Of a stretch of DNA of 39,844 bases, positions 20,049 through 30,275 are shown in pieces. A program made the translations under genes and the position numbers. Origin of the DNA: Hydrogenophilus sp. (GTDB lineage: Bacteria; Pseudomonadota; Gammaproteobacteria; Burkholderiales; Thiobacillaceae); assembly GCA_020692235.1 (NCBI GenBank), contig JAIMKU010000009.1, positions 9,184-49,027 on the forward strand, in the 5' to 3' direction. Position 1 is the first letter of the stretch. Every line of letters starts with the position of its first letter. The notes under the pieces were generated by a model. That model ran no database searches and had not been told where the DNA came from. It saw only the letters and a program-made list of their open reading frames with translations.

Positions 20049-20399
20049 TTATTTCTTGCAGCTAAACTTTTCGCTCAAGACCCGATCCAGCCCCTTGGGG
20101 GCGGGTTTCTTTTTGTAGTCCGGATGGGCGGCCAGCCAGATCGCTATGGCCATCGGCAGCCGCCCTCTGTCGCCCTTGCCGAAGCAGAACTGGCCCTTGC
20201 GCAAACCACTGGCCACAGCATCCAGATAGCCGTTGATGTAGTTGTTGCACATGAGTGATAAGGCCTGCACCTTGGCGACCATACACATCCGCATCAGGTC
20301 CTCGCCGGTTTGCATTTTGTGGCCGCCTTGGCCTTCATCGGACCAGGTCGAAGATGTCATACACAGACAAACCACGATGACGATCAATTGACGTTTCAT
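20049..20399 (-). CDS. Small secreted protein, Rap1a/Tai-like
   Basis: This 116-residue protein has a signal peptide (MKRQLIVIVVCLCMTSSTWS). The cysteine pattern LMRMC...CNNYINGYLDA...FCFGKGD...FSCKK resembles the Rap1a/Tai domain, a fold best known from periplasmic immunity proteins against type VI peptidoglycan amidases. No cognate effector is nearby, so an immunity role is not supported here; many solitary homologs have unknown jobs. AGGAG lies 8 nt before the ATG. It starts 27 nt after the ygiQ stop, so the two are probably co-transcribed. Confidence 0.7.
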   Translation of the reverse strand: MKRQLIVIVVCLCMTSSTWSDEGQGGHKMQTGEDLMRMCMVAKVQALSLMCNNYINGYLDAVASGLRKGQFCFGKGDRGRLPMAIAIWLAAHPDYKKKPAPKGLDRVLSEKFSCKK

Positions 20400-20426
20400 T
20401 GGTATATCTCCTCTTTCTCCTCGTCT

Positions 20427-22493
<2,067 letters not shown>

Positions 22494-22580
22494 GACGGAA
22501 ACACAAAAAGAATTAGACCCAAGGTAGGATAGCAGCTTGCGCCACCTCGCTAAAATCTCATACCGATTCAAGGGTGCCCA

Positions 22581-23771
22581 ATGACCATGGATATTTACCC
22601 GCTGTTCCGGCCACTGATTTTTCAACTCGACCCGGAAACCGCCCACAACCTGACCATCGACGCACTGCGCCGAGCCCCGACTTGCCTGCTCAAGGCCATG
22701 CTGCCCACGATCCAGGACGACCCGCGCCAGGTTATGGGCCTGACCTTCCCCAACCCGGTCGGGCTGGCCGCTGGCCTGGACAAGAACGGCGAGTGTCTGG
22801 ACGCCTGGGCCGCCATGGGCTTCGGCTTTATCGAGGTCGGCACGGTCACGCCGCGGCCGCAGCTAGGTAACCCCAAACCACGGATGTTCCGGCTGACCGA
22901 GGTAAACGGCATCATCAACCGCATGGGCTTCAACAATGACGGTATCGACGCCCTGCTGGAAAACGTGGCCCGGTCGAATTTCCAAGGTGTGCTCGGCATC
23001 AACATCGGCAAAAACTTCGATACCCCGATCGAAAACGCCGCCGACGACTACCTGATCGGCCTGCGCAAGGCGTACCAACGAGCCAGCTATGTCACGATCA
23101 ACATCTCCTCGCCCAACACCAGGGGTCTGCGCAGCTTGCAATATGGCGACGAACTTGATGCCCTATTGACGGTACTCAAGGCCGAGCAGACACGACTGGC
23201 TGACCAACACGGCAAATACACCCCGTTTGCGGTCAAGGTGGCCCCGGACCTGGGAGACAAACAGATCGCCGATATGGCCGCCCTGTTCCGCAAACACCGG
23301 GTCGACGCGGTTATCGCCACCAATACCTCGCTCTCCCGCGTCGGGGTCGATCACCTGCCCTACGGCACCGAGATTGGCGGCCTATCCGGGGCGCCCGTCA
23401 AAAGGGCCTCGGACCAGGTACTGGCGGCACTCGCCTTCGCCGGTGCGCTGAAAGACGAGATTCCGCTCATCGGTGTAGGCGGCATACTTGGCGGCGATGC
23501 CGCCGTCGACAAACTGCGCCTGGGCGCCAGTCTGATACAGGTCTACAGCGGCCTGATCTATCGCGGTCCGACACTGATTTCAGAATGTGCAGCGGCCTGC
23601 CGGGGGCTCGGCCACGCCCCGCAGTTGCGGCAGTTCAACCGCTCAACCAGCGCCCCCCCCAGACCGGGTCGGACAAATAACAATTTGAAACATTTGGTAG
23701 CACTCCCGAAATCCACCGAAACCACCTACTGGCTAGCATGGAATCGTCACAACACAGGAGAACTACCATGA
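22581..23771 (+). CDS. pyrD: Dihydroorotate dehydrogenase (quinone), with long C-terminal tail
   Basis: This is the class 2, membrane-associated enzyme of pyrimidine synthesis that passes electrons to ubiquinone. The N-terminal [17 protein letters not shown] is the quinone-tunnel helix. [14 protein letters not shown], the catalytic Ser region [18 protein letters not shown] (174 onwards) and [13 protein letters not shown] are present. The homologous part ends near [10 protein letters not shown] (about residue 345); the reading frame then runs about 50 more codons of unrelated composition. The tail begins after a C8 tract (23653-23660), and both other frames stop within about 15 codons of it. 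Its TGA overlaps the next gene's ATG. AAGGG lies 6 nt before the ATG at 22581. Confidence 0.92.
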   Translation: MTMDIYPLFRPLIFQLDPETAHNLTIDALRRAPTCLLKAMLPTIQDDPRQVMGLTFPNPVGLAAGLDKNGECLDAWAAMGFGFIEVGTVTPRPQLGNPKPRMFRLTEVNGIINRMGFNNDGIDALLENVARSNFQGVLGINIGKNFDTPIENAADDYLIGLRKAYQRASYVTINISSPNTRGLRSLQYGDELDALLTVLKAEQTRLADQHGKYTPFAVKVAPDLGDKQIADMAALFRKHRVDAVIATNTSLSRVGVDHLPYGTEIGGLSGAPVKRASDQVLAALAFAGALKDEIPLIGVGGILGGDAAVDKLRLGASLIQVYSGLIYRGPTLISECAAACRGLGHAPQLRQFNRSTSAPPRPGRTNNNLKHLVALPKSTETTYWLAWNRHNTGELP

Positions 23772-24042
23772 AATCGAAATATGCCCTGCCGCTACTCGTT
23801 GCCGCGCTGACCGCCGCGGGTTCGACCACCGCCTCGGCGGACGAAGTATAGAACGTATTGATCGGCACTGGCGTCGGCGCAGCGCTTGGCCACGCCATCG
23901 GCGGCCATAATGGCGCGGTGGCCGGCGGCGTAGTTGGCGCCATTGCCGGCGTCGCCGCATCGCGGCCACGGACAGTCTATGAAAGCCGGACAGTCTATGA
24001 AAGCCAACCGGTTTATTACCAAAGCCAGCCGACAACCTATAC
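23768..24042 (+). pseudogene. 5' part of a secreted glycine-zipper gene, interrupted by the RM island
   Basis: It starts with AGGAG 8 nt before the ATG and a signal peptide ([18 protein letters not shown]...ASADEV). A TAG at 23849 interrupts it; the frame then continues as a glycine zipper (IGTGVGAALGHAIGG, GAVAGGVVGAIAGVA) and a Tyr-rich segment with an 18-nt direct repeat coding TVYESR-like units (23966-24001). The frame is lost at 24043, where the restriction-modification island begins; the rest of the gene is at 30053-30275. The intact protein would be about 165 residues, resembling small envelope proteins with a glycine-zipper 2TM motif. It is broken twice: by the nonsense codon and by the insertion. 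Confidence 0.85.
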
Positions 24043-24101
24043 CTACAAAGTTTGCGCTGGTATCAACTTCGAGAACAAAATTGTCCTCTTGATTGCCATA
24101 C

Positions 24102-24121
24102 GAATTGCTGCTGAGCAATTC
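24102..24121. repeat. Perfect inverted repeat upstream of mod
   Basis: GAATTGCT (24102-24109) and AGCAATTC (24114-24121) flank GCTG. It lies about 110 bp before the mod start inside the island leader. It may be an operator or hairpin; there is no T-run for a terminator. Confidence 0.5.
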
Positions 24122-24145
24122 ATGGTAAGGAAAATTAACGACGAC

Positions 24146-24163
24146 ACGCGGCTAAAACCGCGT
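24146..24163. repeat. Second inverted repeat upstream of mod
   Basis: ACGCGG (24146-24151) and CCGCGT (24158-24163) flank CTAAAA, about 65 bp before the mod ATG and next to a possible -35-like TTTACA (24173-24178). A regulatory site for the RM operon is possible. No controller (C-protein) gene is seen. Confidence 0.4.
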
Positions 24164-24228
24164 ATTCAATTGTTTACAATGTCTCTCGATTTGTAACCAG
24201 GTAGAACACCGGGAAAAAGAGGCTTTTT

Positions 24229-26454
24229 ATGTCACGACTGACCGAACAGGAACAGCAGGAGATCATCCGCTTTATTGAGGCGGACAAGCCGCTGCCGGAC
24301 AAATACCGCTTTCTGCTGTTCGAGGACAAGCGCGAGGTCGAACTGGTCTGGAATGGAAAGACAAGCGAGGTCTGCAATATTGTCCTGCCCTTCCAAGTCA
24401 TCGAGCAGGTGGACGAGCCACGGGCGGAGAAGCCAGAGGACACTTCATCACAAGGATTGCTTTTTGACGAACGTGGCCGCCAGCTCAAGGGTTGGACCAA
24501 TAAGCTCATCTGGGGCGACAACAAGCTCATCCTTTCCAGCCTGAAAAACGGCCCGTTGCGCGAGGAGATTGAAAAGCAGGGCGGGCTGAAATTGATCTAC
24601 ATTGACCCGCCCTTCGACGTAGGCGCGGATTTTTCGATGGACATCGAGATTGGTGGCGACACTTTCACCAAGAAGCCCAACATCCTGGAAGAAATCGCCT
24701 ACCGCGATACCTGGGGAAAGGGCGCAGATTCTTTCATCGCTATGATCTACGAGCGGTTGGCGCTGATGCGGGATTTGCTGGCGGAGGACGGCAGCATCTA
24801 TGTGCATTGTGATTGGCGACTCAGCGGATATATGCGTCTAGTGCTGGATGAGGTATTTGGGAAAGGTGGAGAAACTGAAAAGGCAGGATTTCGTAATGAA
24901 ATTATTTGGTGCTATCGCGGCGGGGGCGTGCCCAAAAATGATTTCGCTCCAAAGCATGACACCATTTTCAGATACAGCAAATCAACCCAATTTACTTTTA
25001 ACGTTGATGATGTCCGTATCCCATACTCTGACGACGTAATGAATTCTGATCCAAGCCGCTACGATAAATCGTATAGAGACAATAAGGTGTATGAAGGTTA
25101 CAAACCAAACGAGAAAGGCAAGCACCCCGAAGACTGGTGGACAATTCAACCGATCATGCCATCAGATAAAACAGAGAGAGTTGGCTACCCTACGCAGAAA
25201 CCAGTCGAACTGATACAGAGGATCATTGATGCAAGCACAAATCCAGACGATATTGTTATGGATGTTTTTTGTGGCTCAGGCACAACCCTTGCGGTTGCAC
25301 AAGGACTAAGAGCTCGGAGAGTTAAGCTGCAATCAGGCAAAGAGAATATTGAATATTACTTTACAGATCAGCGCAAATGGATAGGTGCTGATCTAAGCAA
25401 GTTCGCAATCCACACCACGCGCAAGCGTCTGATCGGCGTGCAGCGCGCGCTCAAGGCCGATGGCAAGGACTACCGCGCCTTCGAAATCCTCAACCTCGGC
25501 AAATACGAGCGCCAGCACTACATCGGCGTCAACCCCAACCTGCGCGAGGCGGAACAACAGAAGCAGTTGGCGGAGAAGGAAACGGCCTTTATTGACCTGA
25601 TCCTGCGCGCCTATCGCGCCGAAAAGACCGATGGCTTCAATACCTTCCACGGTAAGAAGGCCGGGCGGCTGGTGGCAGTGGGGCCGGTGAACCTTCCGGT
25701 AACGCGGCTCTTCGTGGAAGAGGTTATTTTGGAATGCCGCAAGAAGCATATCACCAAAGTGGACATCCTTGGCTTCGAGTTTGAGATGGGGCTGTTCCCC
25801 AACGTGCTGGACGAAGCCCGTGCCAAAGGCATAGACATCGCACCCAAATACATTCCGGCCGAGGTGTTCGATAAGCGGGCGGTGGAGAAAAACCAGGTGG
25901 TGTTTCACGATGTCTCCTTCATCGAGGTCAAGCCGCACGTCAAGAAGAACAGCGTGGCGGTAGAGCTTACCGACTTTTCAGTTTTTTATTCGCAGGATTC
26001 TATCGCCAATGCGGAGGCCACGCTCAAGGACAAAGCCAGCCGGATCGTCGTAGAAAAGGGGCAGATCGTGAAGGTGAGCAAGGACAAGGACGGCGTCGTC
26101 ACCCGCGAAACACTTACCAAGAACTGGACCGACTGGATCGACTACTGGGCGGTGGACTTCAACTTTGAGAGCAAGCGGGAGATTATTCGGGTGCCGGTAA
26201 ATCCCTCCCAGCCCCCCTTTGACAAAGGGGGGAGCGAAGCGGGGGGATTTGAAGAGGTCTGGACCGGGGATTACATCTTTGAGAATGAGTGGCAATCCTT
26301 CCGCACCAAAAAGGATCGTTCGCTGGAACTGAAAAGCGTCTTTCATGAATGCCCGCCGGGCCGGCGCAAGCTGGCTGTCAAGGTGGTGGATATCTTCGGC
26401 ACCGACACGATGACGATCGTGGACGTGAGCGTGGGAAAGGGAGTAGGAAGGTAA
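24229..26454 (+). CDS. Type III-like DNA adenine methyltransferase (Mod), beta class
   Basis: This protein of 741 residues has motif IV (IDPPFD, 125-130) ahead of motif I (VFCGSGTT, 346-353), the order of the beta class used by type III Mod proteins. The part between carries YERLALMRDLLAEDGSIYVH and should include target recognition. A long C-terminal region (about 400-741) with RLFVEEVILECRKK and [15 protein letters not shown] is shared with mod' at 4108-5715. AAGAGG precedes the ATG by 7 nt. The segment 24840-25390 is clearly AT-rich compared with the flanks, and a 52-bp dispersed repeat is translated at 26199-26250. It probably makes N6-methyladenine to protect host DNA from the Res protein; the recognition sequence is unknown. 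Confidence 0.9.
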   Translation: MSRLTEQEQQEIIRFIEADKPLPDKYRFLLFEDKREVELVWNGKTSEVCNIVLPFQVIEQVDEPRAEKPEDTSSQGLLFDERGRQLKGWTNKLIWGDNKLILSSLKNGPLREEIEKQGGLKLIYIDPPFDVGADFSMDIEIGGDTFTKKPNILEEIAYRDTWGKGADSFIAMIYERLALMRDLLAEDGSIYVHCDWRLSGYMRLVLDEVFGKGGETEKAGFRNEIIWCYRGGGVPKNDFAPKHDTIFRYSKSTQFTFNVDDVRIPYSDDVMNSDPSRYDKSYRDNKVYEGYKPNEKGKHPEDWWTIQPIMPSDKTERVGYPTQKPVELIQRIIDASTNPDDIVMDVFCGSGTTLAVAQGLRARRVKLQSGKENIEYYFTDQRKWIGADLSKFAIHTTRKRLIGVQRALKADGKDYRAFEILNLGKYERQHYIGVNPNLREAEQQKQLAEKETAFIDLILRAYRAEKTDGFNTFHGKKAGRLVAVGPVNLPVTRLFVEEVILECRKKHITKVDILGFEFEMGLFPNVLDEARAKGIDIAPKYIPAEVFDKRAVEKNQVVFHDVSFIEVKPHVKKNSVAVELTDFSVFYSQDSIANAEATLKDKASRIVVEKGQIVKVSKDKDGVVTRETLTKNWTDWIDYWAVDFNFESKREIIRVPVNPSQPPFDKGGSEAGGFEEVWTGDYIFENEWQSFRTKKDRSLELKSVFHECPPGRRKLAVKVVDIFGTDTMTIVDVSVGKGVGR
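26199..26250. repeat. 52-bp palindromic dispersed repeat translated within mod
   Basis: The ends AAATCCCTCC and GGGGGGATTT pair with one mismatch, and the centre CCCCCCTTTG A CAAAGGGGGG is a perfect inverted repeat. It resembles dispersed repeats whose translations (PPFDKGG) are familiar in many bacterial genomes. It encodes NPSQPPFDKGGSEAGGF in frame within a linker that is variable between mod and mod'. Confidence 0.75.
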
Positions 26455-26456
26455 TA

Positions 26457-27317
26457 ATGGGGAAAGAAATAACGAAGGAAACAGGCGGGCATGCGTCGCC
26501 TTTCGAGCGGATCCGGAAGGTCAATGAGGCGGGCAATGAGTATTGGGAGAGTCGCGACCTGGCCGGGGTGCTGGACTATACCCAATACCGCAATTTTGAG
26601 ACCGTAATCGAGAAGGCGAAGCTGGCGTGTTTCAACAGCGGGCATCATATTGAGGATCATTTTGCTGACGTCAGCAAAATGATCGAGATCGGGAAAGGTG
26701 GCAGGCGCGAGATCAACGTCACTTTGCTTTCACGCTACGCCTGTTACCTCGTCATTCAGAACGCCGATCCCAAAAAGGGGATCGTGGCGCATGGTCAAAC
26801 CTACTTTGCCATCCAGACGCGGCGGCAGGAATTGGCTGACGAAAATATCGAAGAAAATCAGCGGCTGTTATTGCGTGCAGAAATTCGCCGCCATAACGTT
26901 CAGTTGGCCGACGCTGCCAAGGGTGCCGGCGTTATCGAACCCATTGACTACGCTATCTTTCAAAATCACGGATATATGGGGCTTTATGGCGGGTTGAAAC
27001 AGGAGGACATTCATAGGCGGAAAGGATTGAAAAAGAGCCAGAAGATTCTGGATCACATGGGCAGCACGGAACTGGCGGCGAACTTGTTTCGCGCGACCCA
27101 GGCAGAGGAGAAATTGCGCCGGGATGAGGTGAAGGAAAAAGACGCAGCGAACCGGACGCATCGTGAAGTCGGCGCGAAGGTGCGGCAAACCATCCGGGAA
27201 TTGGGCGGCACGATGCCCGAAGAATTGCCGGTAGTCGAAAGCATCAAGAAGATCAAGACCCAACAGAGAAAGCGACTCGGCACTACTGAGACGCCCACAA
27301 AAAAGAAAGGCAAATAA
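26457..27317 (+). CDS. dinD: DNA-damage-inducible protein D (DinD)
   Basis: This 286-residue protein closely matches E. coli DinD. It has a BRO-N-like N-terminus (PFERIRKVNEAGNEYWESRD), LSRYACYLVIQNADPKKGIV, GQTYFAIQTRRQELAD, FQNHGYMGLYGGLKQEDIH and the long conserved KSQKILDHMGSTELAANLFR. In E. coli, DinD is LexA-controlled and inhibits RecA filament-dependent strand exchange. Here it lies between mod and res: its ATG is 2 nt after the mod stop, with AGGAAGG inside the mod 3' end, and res begins 6 nt after its stop. All three genes are therefore likely on one transcript. No LexA-type box was identified. A 30-bp perfect palindrome lies in its coding region (26655-26684). The tail is Lys-rich. 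Confidence 0.93.
   Translation: MGKEITKETGGHASPFERIRKVNEAGNEYWESRDLAGVLDYTQYRNFETVIEKAKLACFNSGHHIEDHFADVSKMIEIGKGGRREINVTLLSRYACYLVIQNADPKKGIVAHGQTYFAIQTRRQELADENIEENQRLLLRAEIRRHNVQLADAAKGAGVIEPIDYAIFQNHGYMGLYGGLKQEDIHRRKGLKKSQKILDHMGSTELAANLFRATQAEEKLRRDEVKEKDAANRTHREVGAKVRQTIRELGGTMPEELPVVESIKKIKTQQRKRLGTTETPTKKKGK
26655..26684. repeat. 30-bp perfect palindrome within dinD
   Basis: The half site GATCATTTTGCTGAC is followed at once by its exact reverse complement with no spacer, for 15 matched pairs. It codes for part of DHFADVSKMIE, a moderately conserved stretch. It could be a protein-binding site or a cruciform, or partly a coincidence of coding constraint. Confidence 0.9.
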
Positions 27318-27323
27318 CCGGAT

Positions 27324-30011
27324 ATGGCCCTGCATAAAGACTTTCCGCAATCCCCGCACGCGATTCTCGACCCGGGCATCCGCTGGTTTCCCGCCGATGA
27401 GGCGCTCAGGGAAAACAGCATGGATAAACTCATGCCGCCGCTGGTGCCGGTGCTGCGCCGCAAAGTGAAGGAGTTCCGGGACGGGGGGTACGTAGGAGCA
27501 ACAGACACCAGCCGCAGCCTGCTCAACTGGTGGTTTAACACGCCACACCTGCTGCCCCAGGCCGACGGAACCATGGCCGAGTTTCAGTATTACTTCGCAC
27601 AACGTGAGGCGCTGGAAACCATCATCTACCTGTACGACGTGGTGGGGGTAAAGGACAAGTTTGACATGATGCGCTTCGACGGTTCCGGCCTGGTCTCCGC
27701 CGGGATGTTTGACGAGACCTGGCGGCGGTTCGTGGTGAAGATGGCGACGGGCACAGGCAAGACCAAGGTGATGAGCCTGGCGCTGGCGTGGAGTTTTTAT
27801 CACAAGCTGTACGAGCCGGAATCTGAACTGGCACGCAACTTCTTGGTGATCACCCCCAACATCATCGTGCTGGACCGGATTTACCGGGATTTCCAGGGCT
27901 TGCGTATCTTCTTTGAAGACCCTGTCATTCCAGACAACGGCGTGGACGGGCGCAACTGGCGCGACGATTTCCAGCTTACCCTGCATAAACAGGATGAAGT
28001 ACGCATTACCCGACCCACCGGCAATATCTTTCTGACCAACATCCACCGCGTCTATGCCGGCGACGATATCCCCGCATCGCCCGACGACGAGAACACGATG
28101 AACTATTTCTTGGGCAAGCGGCCCAGCGGCGCGACCACCGACTCCAAGGTGGACTTGGGCATGATTGTGCGGGACATCGACGAGCTTGTGGTGCTGAACG
28201 ACGAGGCGCACCATATTCACGACCCGCGCATGGCATGGTTCAAATCCATCGAGGACATCCACAACCGACTGAAGCAAAAAGGATCCGCGCTCTCTCTGCA
28301 AGTGGACGTGACCGCCACGCCCAAGCACAACAACGGCGCGATCTTTGTGCAGACCGTGGCCGATTACCCGCTGGTGGAGGCCATCTCGCAGAATGTCGTC
28401 AAGCATCCCGTCCTGCCCGACGCGGCCAGCCGGGCAAAGTTGACCGAGCGCCAGAGCGCGAAGTTCACCGAAAAATACGCCGACTATATTCATTTGGGCG
28501 TGATCGAATGGCGCAAGGCCTATACCGAACACGCAAAGATGGGCAAGAAGGCGATTTTGTTCGTGATGACCGACGACACGCGCAACTGCGATGACGTAGC
28601 TGAATATCTGGAGGGGAATTACCCGGACTTGAAAGACGCCGTGCTGGTGATTCACACCAAGAACAACGGAGAGATATCCGAATCAACGTCGGGCAAGAGC
28701 AAAGAAGAGTTGGATAAGCTGCGCGAACGAGCCAATGCGATTGACGGGATGGACAGCCCCTACAAGGCCATCATCTCGGTGATGGTCCTTAAAGAGGGCT
28801 GGGATGTGCGCAACGTAACCACAATTGTGGGGCTGCGCGCCTATTCCGCGAAAAGCAACATTCTGCCCGAACAAACCCTGGGGCGCGGCTTGCGCAAGAT
28901 GTATCCCGGCGGCCTAGAAGAATATGTCAGCGTGGTTGGCACGAATGCCTTTATGGATTTTGTGGAATCCATCCAGGCGGAAGGCGTGGTGTTGGAGCGC
29001 AAGCCGATGGGCGAAGGCACTGGGCCGAAAACGCCGCTGGTCGTCGAAGTTGACAACGAGAACGAGAAGAAAGACATCGACGCGCTGGATATTGAAATCC
29101 CGGTGCTGACCCCCCGCGTCTTCCGGGAATACAAGAACCTTGGCGCGCTGGACGTGGGCGCGCTGGGGCATCAACGCGTGGCCTATCTACAGTTCAGTGA
29201 AGAAGAACAGCGGGAGATCGTCTTCAAGGACATCACCACCGGCGAGGTGACGCATACCACGATTCTCGACACAGCCGGCGTTGCCGACTACCGCAGCGTG
29301 ATAGGCTACTTTGCGCAGACCATCATGAAGGACTTGAGGCTGGTCGGCGGCTATGACGTGCTCTATGGCAAGGTCAAGGCGTTTATTCAGGACCGGTTGT
29401 TTGACCGGCAGGTAGACCTGGAAGACCCCAACACCCTGCGCAACCTGTCGGAACCGGCCGCCACCAAGACACTGATTGAGACCTTCAAGAAGGCGATCAA
29501 CGCCCTGACCGTACAGGACAAAGGAGATGCCGAAATCCGCGACACCATCAAGCTGCGGCAAACGCGCCCCTTTGTGGCAAAGGATCAGAGCTACCTTGTC
29601 CCGAAGAAGAGTGTCTTTAACCGTATTATCGGGGACAGCCGGTTTGAACTGCTGTTCGCCCGCTTCCTGGAAGACTGCGACGATGTGGTTTCATATGCTA
29701 AGAACTATATGGCAGTGCATTTCAAGCTGGACTACGTGAATGCGGACGGCGACATTTCTAACTACTACCCGGATTTTCTGGTCAAGCTGTCTGAAAAACG
29801 AATTGTTGTTGTCGAAACCAAGGGGCAGGAAGATTTTGACGTGCCACTCAAAATGCAGCGGCTGCGCCAATGGTGCGAGGACATCAACCGGGTCCAGTCA
29901 GATGTGATGTATGATTTTGTTTATGTAGACGAAGAGAGCTTTGAGAAGTTTAAACCCACATCATTTCGGAAATTGGCTGATGGTTTCAGGGAATACAAAG
30001 AAAAGCTATAA
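27324..30011 (+). CDS. Type III-like restriction enzyme, Res subunit (helicase-nuclease)
   Basis: This 895-residue superfamily 2 helicase is fused to an endonuclease. Walker A is MATGTGKTKVM (140-150) and motif II is DEAHH (293-297). Later helicase motifs include VMVLKEGWDVRNVTTIVGLR and EQTLGRGLRKM. The C-terminal PD-(D/E)xK nuclease shows YYPDF with Asp817 and VETKGQ with Glu831 and Lys833. In type III systems Res needs Mod, ATP and two inverted unmethylated sites to cut. All catalytic motifs look intact, so the system may be active. It is the third gene after mod and dinD, and only a weak ribosome site is visible. A truncated relative is at 7468-7768. Confidence 0.92.
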   Translation: MALHKDFPQSPHAILDPGIRWFPADEALRENSMDKLMPPLVPVLRRKVKEFRDGGYVGATDTSRSLLNWWFNTPHLLPQADGTMAEFQYYFAQREALETIIYLYDVVGVKDKFDMMRFDGSGLVSAGMFDETWRRFVVKMATGTGKTKVMSLALAWSFYHKLYEPESELARNFLVITPNIIVLDRIYRDFQGLRIFFEDPVIPDNGVDGRNWRDDFQLTLHKQDEVRITRPTGNIFLTNIHRVYAGDDIPASPDDENTMNYFLGKRPSGATTDSKVDLGMIVRDIDELVVLNDEAHHIHDPRMAWFKSIEDIHNRLKQKGSALSLQVDVTATPKHNNGAIFVQTVADYPLVEAISQNVVKHPVLPDAASRAKLTERQSAKFTEKYADYIHLGVIEWRKAYTEHAKMGKKAILFVMTDDTRNCDDVAEYLEGNYPDLKDAVLVIHTKNNGEISESTSGKSKEELDKLRERANAIDGMDSPYKAIISVMVLKEGWDVRNVTTIVGLRAYSAKSNILPEQTLGRGLRKMYPGGLEEYVSVVGTNAFMDFVESIQAEGVVLERKPMGEGTGPKTPLVVEVDNENEKKDIDALDIEIPVLTPRVFREYKNLGALDVGALGHQRVAYLQFSEEEQREIVFKDITTGEVTHTTILDTAGVADYRSVIGYFAQTIMKDLRLVGGYDVLYGKVKAFIQDRLFDRQVDLEDPNTLRNLSEPAATKTLIETFKKAINALTVQDKGDAEIRDTIKLRQTRPFVAKDQSYLVPKKSVFNRIIGDSRFELLFARFLEDCDDVVSYAKNYMAVHFKLDYVNADGDISNYYPDFLVKLSEKRIVVVETKGQEDFDVPLKMQRLRQWCEDINRVQSDVMYDFVYVDEESFEKFKPTSFRKLADGFREYKEKL

Positions 30012-30052
30012 GAAGGAAAAGGCCACTGATCTGTTTTCCCATTAATCTATAC

Positions 30053-30275
30053 GCTCTATGAGCCGGCCGTGGTTTATCAAGCACCGCCGCAGGTAATCTA
30101 CGCCGCCCCCGTGTGGCATCAAGACCAGCGTTGGGACCGGCGTTGGGACCGGCGTCATTACCGCAACGGCGATCGTTTCTATGGTCATCGCCACGACCAT
30201 GACCGCTTTGCCGATCACCGCCCGGATTTTGAAGAACACCGCCACGAAGAACACCGCCATGGTGAGTGGCGGTAA
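30053..30275 (+). pseudogene. 3' part of the interrupted glycine-zipper gene
   Basis: It continues the frame broken at 24042. After the junction the codons read CTC TAT GAG (LYEPAVVYQAPPQVIYAAPVW), then a tandem 12-nt repeat (WDRRWDRR) and a His/Asp/Arg-rich tail (HRHDHDRF, EEHRHEEHRHGEWR), ending in TAA. A GTG at 30069 could open a short frame, but there is no ribosome site and the signal peptide is on the other side of the island. Confidence 0.85.

Larger units (their letters stand above)
24043..30052 (+). mobile_element. 6,010-bp restriction-modification island (mod-dinD-res) inserted in a gene
   Basis: The island is bounded by CTATAC at 24037-24042 and again at 30047-30052. Deleting 24043-30052 rejoins TAT AC|G CTC TAT in frame and restores one continuous reading frame of the host gene apart from its TAG. 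No integrase, transposase or terminal inverted repeat is visible inside, so the mechanism is unknown. The 6-bp repeat could be a target duplication or microhomology. Confidence 0.8.

Noticed and set aside
23966-24001. Two 18-nt direct repeats, considered as a CRISPR-like array
   Set aside because: They are adjacent with no spacers and code for repeated TVYES units in the glycine-zipper gene.
26868-28655. Minus-strand open frame of 595 codons opposite dinD and res
   Set aside because: It crosses the junction of two well-supported genes on the other strand and has no family features.
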